From the NCBI GenBank assembly GCA_963749715.1, contig CAVVNR010000015.1, positions 124,001 through 188,000 on the forward strand: a stretch of DNA of 64,000 bases, given 5' to 3'. Each line of letters starts with the position of its first letter. Position 1 is the first letter of the stretch. This DNA comes from Roseiarcus sp963749715. GTDB taxonomy: Bacteria > Pseudomonadota > Alphaproteobacteria > Rhizobiales > Beijerinckiaceae. Below the pieces are notes generated by a model, which was not told the origin of the DNA, did no database searches, and saw nothing but the letters and a program-made list of their open reading frames with translations. Both the position numbers and the translations under genes were made by a program. Below are positions 56,488 through 64,000 of this stretch, piece after piece.

Positions 56488-57546
56488 ATGCGGATATTGA
56501 TTACCGGCAACATGGGTTATGTCGGGCCGGTCCTCACGCGATTCCTGCGCAGAACTCTGACAGACCTCGAATTGATCGGCTTTGACTCCGCCTTTTTTGG
56601 CCACAGCCTGACCGGCGCTGGACTCCTGCCCGAGGCTCTGCTCAACCAACAGGCGTTCGGCGACATCCGGGAATTTCCTGCCGAATTGCTCGACGGGGTC
56701 GACGCCGTGGTGCATCTTTCCGCGGTTTCGAACGACCCTATGGGCAACAAGTTCGAGGCCGTCACCGGCGAAATCAATCGCGACGCCAGCGTGCGGATCG
56801 CGCGATTGGCGGCGGAGCGCGGGGTCAAGAATTTCGTTTTTGCCTCGAGCTGCAGCATGTACGGCTATGCCGAGGGCGGCGCGCGCAAGGAAAGCGACCC
56901 TACCAACCCGCTGACGGCCTACGCGCGCTCGAAAATCGGCTCGGAGCAGGCCTTTGCCCAACTTGGCCTCGACGGCATGGCGGTCACTTCGCTCAGGTTC
57001 GCGACCGCTTGCGGGATGTCCGATCGGCTGCGGCTCGACCTCGTGCTCAACGACTTTGTCGCCTGCGCCCTGGCCTCGGGCGAGATCACGGTTCTCAGCG
57101 ACGGAACGCCGTGGCGCCCGCTGATCGACGTGGAAGACATGGCGCGGGCGATTTCGTGGGCGATTGTCCGCAAGCCGGAGAACGGCGGCAAGTTTCTTGC
57201 CGTGAACGCCGGCCGCGACGAGAGCAATTATCAGGTGAGGGAGTTGGCCGAGGCGGTCGCCCGCCAGGCGCCGGGCACGACGGTTTCGATCAACACCAAG
57301 GCGCCGCCGGACAAGCGCTCCTACAAGGTGGACTTCGGCTTGTTCCGCGCCCTCGCCCCTGACTTTCTCCCGCAGGTGTCGCTCGACCAGTCGATCGCGC
57401 GTCTGCGCGACGGGCTGACGGCCATGGGCTTCGCCGACAAGGATTTCCGCAACTCGCCCTATATGCGGCTCAAGACTCTCGAGCGCCACATGGCCGCGGG
57501 CCGGCTCGGAGCGGATCTGCGCTGGCTTCCCCGCTCTCTCGCCTGA
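56488..57546 (+). CDS. NAD-dependent epimerase/dehydratase (extended SDR)
   Basis: 352 residues from ATG 56488. Rossmann motif ILITGNMGYVGPVLTRFLRR, NAD-site VHLSAVSNDP, catalytic FASSCSMYGYAEGG and YARSK (S..YxxxK). Acts on a nucleotide sugar, probably a CDP- or dTDP-linked hexose given its neighbours. The exact reaction cannot be told. Confidence 0.9.
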   Translation: MRILITGNMGYVGPVLTRFLRRTLTDLELIGFDSAFFGHSLTGAGLLPEALLNQQAFGDIREFPAELLDGVDAVVHLSAVSNDPMGNKFEAVTGEINRDASVRIARLAAERGVKNFVFASSCSMYGYAEGGARKESDPTNPLTAYARSKIGSEQAFAQLGLDGMAVTSLRFATACGMSDRLRLDLVLNDFVACALASGEITVLSDGTPWRPLIDVEDMARAISWAIVRKPENGGKFLAVNAGRDESNYQVRELAEAVARQAPGTTVSINTKAPPDKRSYKVDFGLFRALAPDFLPQVSLDQSIARLRDGLTAMGFADKDFRNSPYMRLKTLERHMAAGRLGADLRWLPRSLA

Positions 57547-57558
57547 GGATTTGGAGCG

Positions 57559-58125
57559 ATGCAATTTCGCCAGACGCCGCTCGAGGGCGCGTATCTGATC
57601 GAACTCGACAAGCGGGGCGACGACCGCGGCTTTTTCGCGAGGTTCTTCTGCGAGAACGAGTTCGGCGCGGCGGGCCTCGAGACCCGCTTCGTGCAGATCA
57701 ACAATTCTCTGACCGCGAACAAGGGAACCTTGCGCGGCCTGCACTATCAGCTGCCCCCTGCGGCCGAAGTGAAAGTGGTCCGGGCGATCAAGGGCGCGCT
57801 TTGGGACGTCATCGTCGATTTGCGCGCCGGCTCGCCGACTTATCTCAAATGGTTCGGCGCGGAGCTGAACGAGAACAACCGCCTGATGATGTATGTTCCG
57901 CGCGGCTTCGGGCACGGGTTCGTCACCCTTTCCGATCGCGTCGAGGCGCTTTACCTCGACAGCGCCTTCTACTCCCCAGAGGCGGAGCGCGGGTTGCGCT
58001 GGAACGACCCGGCGATCGGAATTGACTGGCCCGCCCCACCGCAAGAGATGTCGGACAAAGACCGAAAGTGGCCCGACCTCGATCCGACATTCCATGGCGT
58101 TGAATCGATGCGCGGCTTGACGTGA
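57559..58125 (+). CDS. rfbC: dTDP-4-dehydrorhamnose 3,5-epimerase-type protein
   Basis: 188 residues, cupin fold. DDRGFFARFFCENEFGAAGL, LRGLHYQLPPAAEVKVVRAI with catalytic His, and MYVPRGFGHGFVTLSD with WNDPAIGIDWP are RmlC/RfbC signatures. In a CDP-sugar operon it might epimerise a CDP-4-keto sugar instead. Starts 12 bases after the preceding gene. Confidence 0.92.
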   Translation: MQFRQTPLEGAYLIELDKRGDDRGFFARFFCENEFGAAGLETRFVQINNSLTANKGTLRGLHYQLPPAAEVKVVRAIKGALWDVIVDLRAGSPTYLKWFGAELNENNRLMMYVPRGFGHGFVTLSDRVEALYLDSAFYSPEAERGLRWNDPAIGIDWPAPPQEMSDKDRKWPDLDPTFHGVESMRGLT

Positions 58126-59045
58126 ACATCCTCCTGACCGGCGCGAGTTCCTTCACCGGATATTGGTTTGCGAAGGCTTTGTCCGAGTTTGGGCATCGCG
58201 TGGTCGCGCCGCTGCGCGCCTCGAGAGCGGACTACGCCGAGGGCGTTCGGGCGGAACGCGTCCGACGCCTCTCGGCGATCGCCGAGATCGTCGACGATGC
58301 TCGGTTCGGCGGAGAAAGGTTCCTGTCGGTCGCTCGCGGTGGCTTCGACGTGCTCTGCCATCACGCCGCTCGCGTCGGCGACTATCGCAGCCCCGATTTC
58401 GACATTGCCGGCGCTCTCGCGGAGAACACCGCCAATTTGCGCTCCGCGCTCGAGGTCCTGGCGCGCGGCGGACTGGCAAGCGTCGTGCTGACGGGCAGCG
58501 TATTCGAGCAGAACGAGGGCGCGGGCGAAACGCCGCTGGTCGCGTTCTCCGCCTATGGCTTGTCGAAGGGGCTGACCGCGGAAGTGGTCCGCCATCGCTG
58601 CCGCGAGTTCGGCCTGGCTTACGCGAAGTTCGTCATCCCGAACCCTTTCGGCCCCCTGGAGGAGCCGCGCTTCTGCGCCTATCTCGTCCGGTGCTGGAAG
58701 AAGGGCGAGGTTGCGCGGGTCAACACGCCCGATTATGTTCGCGACAACATCCACGTCTCGCTGCTCGCGGCGGCTTACGCCAAATTCGTCGGCGAAACGG
58801 CGGCCGGGAAAGAGCGAGACAGGCTCAACCCGAGCGGATATGTCGAGACCCAGGGAGCATTCGCCCAACGCTTCGCCGCCGCCATGCGGCCGAGGATCGG
58901 CATGGAATGTCCGGTCGAGCTGGCGACCCAGACCGACTTCGCCGAACCGCTGATGCGGGTCAATGTCGATTCCGCCGCGTGGTATGTCGGCGGCTGGAAC
59001 GAAGCCGCCGCTTGGGACGAGGCGGCAAAAGGATACTGCGGTTGA
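58122..59045 (+). CDS. NAD-dependent epimerase/dehydratase, second SDR
   Basis: 307 residues. GTG at 58122 overlaps the rfbC stop (GTGA). NAD motif ILLTGASSFTGYWFAKALSE, catalytic VLTGSVFEQNEG and YGLSK, then FVIPNPFGPLEEPRF. Likely the final reductase or epimerase for the sugar made by this operon. A decayed copy of its C-terminal half lies at 61526-61939, on the far side of a repeat-protein gene. Confidence 0.9.
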   Translation: MNILLTGASSFTGYWFAKALSEFGHRVVAPLRASRADYAEGVRAERVRRLSAIAEIVDDARFGGERFLSVARGGFDVLCHHAARVGDYRSPDFDIAGALAENTANLRSALEVLARGGLASVVLTGSVFEQNEGAGETPLVAFSAYGLSKGLTAEVVRHRCREFGLAYAKFVIPNPFGPLEEPRFCAYLVRCWKKGEVARVNTPDYVRDNIHVSLLAAAYAKFVGETAAGKERDRLNPSGYVETQGAFAQRFAAAMRPRIGMECPVELATQTDFAEPLMRVNVDSAAWYVGGWNEAAAWDEAAKGYCG

Positions 59046-59255
59046 GAAGGCTATGACGCGAGCTTGGCTGAGACCGCACTACCATCTGGACACCTTGCTT
59101 GCCAACTTCCCAAGCGTCTGCTACCCAGAAAACAAATTCGCCGGGGCGAGGCTGCGGTTTGCACTCGCGCTCCAAGGTAGTTCTTGGGTGTATGACGGCA
59201 AGACGACGAACCCGCAATCTAAGCGATCTGTGAAGACCCTACTGGGGACTGTGTA

Positions 59256-61374
59256 ATGCTGCCAAATATCGTTCTTTTCCAGGCTTCGGATTCGACCCAT
59301 ACCCAAGGTCTTTGGGAAACGAACGGCACGGCGAGCGGAACTTTCTTATTGACCAACGGGCCAAATCGCAACGGATTCTCCGGCTACACCTCGCTGCCTC
59401 TAGATCTGACGATTTTTAATGATCAGGTGCTTTTCGCCGGCCGAGACCCGAACGGCCACTATTTCTTATTTACGAGCGACGGCACGGCCGTCGGGACCGT
59501 CGAGTTGACCGGCATCAGCGGAGCGAATTCCGCGGGGCTGTTCGATCCTCCAGTGTCAGCTGACCTAACGGTCTTCGGCAACGAGGTGCTGTTCGATGGC
59601 GTGGACAACACGGCAGGCGACAAGGGCGGCCTGTGGACGACAAGCGGGACGGCGGCTGGCACCCGGGAGTTGACCGGCATTTCCGGGGCGGCGTCGACCG
59701 GCGTAAGCCCGAGCGACATTACGGTCTTCAACGGCGAGGCGCTGTTCAATGGCGTGGATACGGCCGGCAACCTCGGCCTGTGGACGACAAATGGAACGGC
59801 GGCTGGCACCCAGGAGGTGACCGGCATCGTCGGCGCGGCGACGACCGGAATTGACCCGACCGATATGGTCGCCTACAACGGCGAGGTCCTGTTCAATGGC
59901 GCTGACGCCGCACAATGGTAACGGGTTATGGGTGACGAATGGGACCGCTGCCGGAACGACCGAGCTCACAGGTATAACCGGCGCGGACGCGTCGGGCATC
60001 GATCCGACCGACATGGTTGTCTACGGTGGCGAAGTCCTGTTTGTTGGCAAGGACACGAGCGGCGATGTCGGGCTGTGGGTGACAAACGGGACTGCTGCCG
60101 GCACACAGGAGTTGACCGGAATAAGTGGCGCGGACGCGACTGGGATCGATCCGAACGATCTGACGGTTTTCAACGGCGAAGTGCTGTTCAGCGGCAAGGG
60201 CAATCAAGGTCATAATCCCACGGAGTTATGGACAACAAACGGAACAGCGGCCGGCACGCATGTTCTGACAATGACGGGTTCGGCGGTCTACGGCCTCAGC
60301 CCGTCCAATATGGAGGTCTATGACGGCCAGGTGCTGTTCTCTGGTTTTGATAACAAAGGCTATGTAAGTTTATGGACAACGAACGGCACGGCAGCGGGGA
60401 CACAAGAAGTCGCGCCCATTTCCGACACTTGGAATCAAGGGTTGTTTCCGGTTGATATGACTGCGACTACGCCTGAACCGACGCCTCCGAACTTTTTTAA
60501 TTACAGCCCCAAAGCCGATATCCTCTGGCGCAACACAAATGGCGACACCCAGCTCTGGAATTCAAATTCCGGTTCTGTCTCGGAAAGTTTCACCCCCCAG
60601 GACTTGGGTACTGTCAACACGAGCTGGCAGATCGCGGGAACCGGCGATTTCAGCGGGAACGGTGAAAGCAGCATTCTCTGGCGCAACTCCAATGGCGGCG
60701 CCGAGTTGTGGAATCCCAACGGCCCGGGCGGGTTCACCTATGACAACTTGGGGGTCGTCAACAGCAGCTGGCAGGTCGCGGGGACCGGCGACTTCAGCGG
60801 AGACGGCGAAGGTATTTTGTGGCGCAACGCCAACGGCGACACCGAGTTGTGGAATCCCAACGGCTCGGGCGGATTCGCCTATGACAATCTGGGCGCCGTC
60901 AGCACGAGCTTGCAGATCGCCGGAACTGGCGACTTCACCGGGGCCGGCGAAGACAGCATTCTATGGCGCAACACCAACGGCGACACGGAATTGTGGAATC
61001 CCAACGGCTCGGGCGGTTTCACCGACCAAGATCTGGGCGTCGTGAATACCAGCTGGCAAGTCGCCGGGACCGGTGATTTCAGCGGGACCGGCCAATCAGG
61101 GATTTTGTGGCGCAACAGCACCAACGGCGACACGGAATTGTGGAATCCCAATGGCTCGGGTGGTTTCACCTATGACAATCTGGGCGTTGTCAACACCAAC
61201 TGGCAGGTTGTCGGGACGGGCGATTTCAGCGGGACCGGCCAATCAGGGATTTTGTGGCGCAACAGCACCAATGGCGACACGGAGTTGTGGAATCCGAACG
61301 GCTCAGGCGGTTTCACCTTTCATGATCTGGGCGTCGTCAACTCCAACATTTCCGTGACCAAGATTTTCGCTTGA
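59256..61374 (+). CDS. Secreted two-module repeat protein (8 x LWxTNGT + 6 x ILWRN), one frameshift
   Basis: About 705 residues after removing one base near 59908-59914 (restores FNGADADNGNGLWVTNGT). Same layout as the protein at 49028-51134: eight LWTTNGTAAGTQELTG repeats, then six ILWRNTNGDTELWNPNG repeats, and a tail NSNISVTKIFA. It starts LPNIVLFQASDSTHTQGLWE, like LPDVVLFSGVDTAFQQGLWE of the other. No signal peptide. Inserted between the sugar epimerase and its decayed copy. Confidence 0.78.
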
Positions 61375-61525
61375 GAAGGACAAAGACGGTCCGCGGACGC
61401 CCCTATTGAGTGACGAATTCCGGTGAGGAAGGGCGCAGGCGGAATCATCGCGTTCTCGGGGCTAGGGTTTGTTGTCGAAGGGACCGACCGCGGACGCGTC
61501 CCAGACCGGCTGTCGCGAGTTGGCC

Positions 61526-61939
61526 TCACTTATGCTACGCGGCATCCCGAACACTTTCGGCCCCGTGGAGAAGCCGCGCTTTTCTCCGTCTAACCTCATC
61601 CGGTGCTCTAGGAAGATCGAGGTTGCTCGGGTTAACGCTCCCACTATCTTCGCGACAGCTCCACGTTCTCGCTGCCCGCGGCGCCTCAAGCCAAATTTCG
61701 TCGGCGAAACGGCAGCTGGAAAAGAGCGAGACAAACTCAACACGAGCGGATATGTCGACCCCAGGGAGCGTTCGCACAACGCTTCGCCGCCGCGATGCGG
61801 CCGAGGGCTTGGAACGGCCTGCGAAGTGGAACTTGCTCGGCAAAAAGATGATTCGGAGCCCTTGATGCGTATAAATTTTGACTCGGCGATACGCTATGTG
61901 AGCGGATGGGACGAGGCAGCGGAGGCCTATCGAGATTGA
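61526..61939 (+). pseudogene. Decayed duplicate of the SDR epimerase C-terminal half
   Basis: Matches 58600-59045 at DNA and protein level: IPNTFGPVEKPRF, VARVNAP, FVGETAAGKERDKLNTSGYV and SEPLMRINFDSAIRYVSGWD against the intact gene's IPNPFGPLEEPRF, VARVNTP, FVGETAAGKERDRLNPSGYV and AEPLMRVNVDSAAWYVGGWN. Small indels shift the frame in the middle, and the N-terminal half is missing. Confidence 0.8.
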
Positions 61940-62208
61940 TTTGCCGGCTCGCGCGGATCGCACGACCGGACGCAATTCGGCCACCCTCTGGATGCGCATT
62001 GATATCCGTCGGCGCGTCGGGGCCAATCGGGTTCGGGCCCGTCGAGAACTCCGATTTGCTCGGTTCTTTAGCCGCGGACTGGCTGATAGAGGCTGCAACC
62101 GTTGCGCTCAATCGCCGACAAGCTCTGCATCAACCGTGAAGCAGCTTCATGAAAGATGGAAAGCGGAAGGGGAGACCGCGCGTCCTTCAAAAAGGAGGGG
62201 AAATTTCG
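61940..62208. other. Intergenic upstream of the sulfotransferase
   Basis: No gene recognised. It ends in AAAAAGGAGGGGAAATTTCG, a strong ribosome-binding region for ATG 62209. Confidence 0.5.
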
Positions 62209-63237
62209 ATGAATTTGGGCGCCGATCAAATTTTGAATGTTGACGGGGACCACGCGCGTTTGAACGCGACGGCCGATCGCTCGAACGAGCCAGTCGAAAG
62301 CTCGACCAAAACCGCCGTTCTGGTCCTGGGCATGCATCGCAGCGGCACGTCAAGCGTCGCCGGGGCGCTGATCCGGCTCGGAGGCGCCGCTCCTCTCAAT
62401 TTGATGCCCCCCCACAGACCCAAAACCCGAGAGGGTTTTGGGAATCTCTCCGTCCTCGTGGGCCTGAATGACGAGATCCTGGCCGCCGGGGGGAGCCATT
62501 GGGACGATTGGCGTGAGTTCGACCCCAAACGAATTGATGCAGCCGCCATTGTCGCCCTTCGCGCACGCGCGAGGTCAGCCCTTTCGGGCGAATTCGGCGA
62601 CGCGGGCCTTGCGATCATCAAGGACCCTCGGATGTGCCGGCTCCTGCCTTTCTGGTCTGCGGTGTTTCGTGAAGCCGAGTGGTCTGTCCGTCCGGTGCTG
62701 CTGCTGAGATCGCCGCTTGAAGTCGCTTTGTCGCTCAATCGTCGCGACAACATCCCGCTGAGCCACGGGTGCCTCATCTGGTTGCGCCACATGTTGGACG
62801 CCGAGGCCGAAACGCGCCAGACGCGCCGGGCAGTGGTCGACTGGGCTAACTTTCTCGCCGATAGCCGCGGGGCCCTCGAACAACTCGGTGTGCAGCTCGG
62901 CCTCGTCTGGCCTCGCTGGTCCGCCAGCAGCCTCGCGGAAGTTGATGCATTCGTCTCGGGAGATCTGCGGAGAGAAAGAGCCAGCGAGGACGATTTACGG
63001 GTGCATCCCGCAGTCAGCGAATTGGTCCGCGACACGAGTGCTGCTCTGATTGAGCTTGTTGAAGATCCGTCGAACGGCAGAGTTTTGAGCAAGCTGGACG
63101 ACGCACGAACCCGCTTTGAAGACGCCGCCGCCATCTTCGGACAGGCGATGTTTGAGACGGAACATAAGAGTCTGCGGCTTCGAGTCGCTCGCCAAACACG
63201 ATCGGGAGGTTGCAGCCCAGTTCTCGGCGGCGCGTGA
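62209..63237 (+). CDS. Sulfotransferase-domain protein, frame broken near its end
   Basis: About 320 residues before the break. The PAPS-binding P-loop is VLVLGMHRSGTSSVAGALIR near residue 38; the second signature is IIKDPRMCRLLPFW, then VLLLRSPLEVALSLNRRDNI (3'-phosphate binding). Typical of sulfotransferase-like proteins in polysaccharide loci. Near 63166-63171 one extra base shifts the frame; without it the protein runs into the coiled coil at 63275-63565 and beyond the window. Such multidomain forms often carry glycosyltransferase domains further on. Only the first frame continues to 63237. Confidence 0.8.
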   Translation: MNLGADQILNVDGDHARLNATADRSNEPVESSTKTAVLVLGMHRSGTSSVAGALIRLGGAAPLNLMPPHRPKTREGFGNLSVLVGLNDEILAAGGSHWDDWREFDPKRIDAAAIVALRARARSALSGEFGDAGLAIIKDPRMCRLLPFWSAVFREAEWSVRPVLLLRSPLEVALSLNRRDNIPLSHGCLIWLRHMLDAEAETRQTRRAVVDWANFLADSRGALEQLGVQLGLVWPRWSASSLAEVDAFVSGDLRRERASEDDLRVHPAVSELVRDTSAALIELVEDPSNGRVLSKLDDARTRFEDAAAIFGQAMFETEHKSLRLRVARQTRSGGCSPVLGGA

Positions 63238-64000
63238 CGAAATTGCGAGTCAACTCGCCGCCGTCCGGGGCGAACATGCAGCCTTGATGGCTGAACGCCA
63301 CGCTCGTCTAGCGGATAATGCAGCCCTGATGGCTGAACGCGACGCTCATCTAGCGGATAGTGCAGCCCTGATGGCTGAACGCGACGCTCGTCTAGCGGAT
63401 AACGCAGCCCTGATGGCTGAACGCGACGCTCGTCTAGCGGATAACGCAGCCCTGATGGCTGAACGCGACGCTCTTCTAGCGGATAACGCAGCTCTGATGG
63501 CTGAACGCGACGCTCGTCTAGCGGATAACGCAGCTCTGATCGCTGAACGCCTCGCCGAAAAAGAGGTCCTCATCGCCAAAAGAATCGCCTGATCGCGGAC
63601 CGAGAACGAGAAATCGGCCAGGACGGCGGCCGCGCTGGCTATTCGGGAAGGAGACCTGAAAAAGGCGCACGCGGCTGCCGCCGCCGCCGAAAGCGAAGCG
63701 GCCGAGCGGATTTCACGCCTGAGTGGAGACCGCGACTTTCTCGCCCGATACCTCAGCCGGACGTATCGCCGGCCGTGGCGGCCCTTAAAATTTTATGTCA
63801 ACTATCATTTGCTGCGGTCTTTCAGCGCGTTGACAGCGCCGTTTTCCGCGCGGATGGCCTCGCGGTTCGCGCGTTCGGCCCAAAAGCGCAACCCGAGTCG
63901 ATTTGACGGGTTCGTTGCCGCTGACGCCGCCGTCCATGCCGCGCCGAGATCGGGCGCCGCACAAGCCTCGCCTCCGCCTGTCATCTCGGAAGGCCCTCAA
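63164..64000 (+). CDS. Coiled-coil continuation of the sulfotransferase gene, with internal stop
   Basis: In the restored frame it reads FESLAKHDREVAAQFSAARD, a 14-residue coiled-coil repeat, then AALIAERLAEKEVLIAKRIA and a TGA at 63590-63592. After the stop the same frame continues (ARTAAALAIREGDLKKAHAA, YLSRTYRRPWRPLKFYVNYH) to the window end without another stop. That is strong evidence for a single gene with one nonsense codon or a local error. The downstream YRPWRPLK-like segment often links coiled coils to glycosyltransferases in such proteins. Confidence 0.6.
63275..63565 (+). repeat. 42-bp tandem repeat, seven copies, coding for a coiled coil
   Basis: Units begin at 63275, 63317, 63359, 63401, 63443, 63485 and a diverged one at 63527. 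Each encodes NAALMAERDARLAD, 14 residues or two heptads, so length can change in register. Variation between units is one or two bases. Confidence 0.92.

Overview
The window is high-GC chromosomal DNA, most likely from an alphaproteobacterium of the Hyphomicrobiales (Rhizobiales). The markers are an HdaA-type DnaA-like protein, a DUF2093 protein, a Usg-family protein, an AapJ-type binding protein, a class III cyclase with TPRs, and a palindromic intergenic element of the rhizobial type. The repeat-rich secreted proteins resemble those I know from Beijerinckiaceae/Methylobacterium-like genomes, but I cannot fix the genus from the sequence.

Layout. 0-1.3 kb: 3'-truncated ppk. 1.5-5.4 kb: an epoxide hydrolase gene broken into N- and C-terminal pieces, with a secreted repeat protein, a PDZ lipoprotein and a Spy/LTXXQ periplasmic protein between them. 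5.6-10.4 kb: a giant beta-strand-repeat protein containing a nearly perfect 360-bp tandem array. 10.5-12.1 kb: a lipoprotein, gene relics and a LuxR-type HTH. 12.1-28.1 kb: core and accessory chromosome (purN-purM, a CDP-alcohol phosphatidyltransferase, a VOC protein, an AI-2E exporter, hdaA, a PLD-like protein, a frameshifted molybdopterin oxidoreductase, accB-accC, a TPR lipoprotein, rpsU, an amino-acid binding protein, a cyclase, a MaoC protein). 28.2-30.4 kb: a second beta-strand-repeat protein. 30.7-36.5 kb: a beta-oxidation cluster (acyl-CoA dehydrogenase, thiolase, FadB-type multifunctional protein) with a GFA-type zinc protein inside it.

37.0-64.0 kb is the most interesting part. A type I secretion pair (hlyB- and hlyD-like) is followed on the same strand by three large repeat proteins, interleaved with a glycosyltransferase-methyltransferase fusion and a double (FkbM) methyltransferase. 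On the other strand lie nucleotide-sugar genes (rfbF, an SDR epimerase, rfbC, a second SDR), a further repeat protein and a sulfotransferase with a coiled coil. Four proteins in the window, three of them in this island, end with the same module: exactly six 48-49-residue ILWRN..ELWNPNG repeats and a near-identical terminal tail. A dedicated secretion and surface-decoration system for this family is a reasonable hypothesis. Secretion by this particular transporter is inferred from position only.

A second theme is interrupted genes. I find at least ten places where removing one nucleotide restores a long conserved reading frame (in all but one of the repeat genes, hlyD, the molybdopterin oxidoreductase and the sulfotransferase). 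All are net +1. This could be decay, but the uniform sign also fits a systematic sequencing or assembly insertion error. The frameshifted genes are therefore reported as whole loci.
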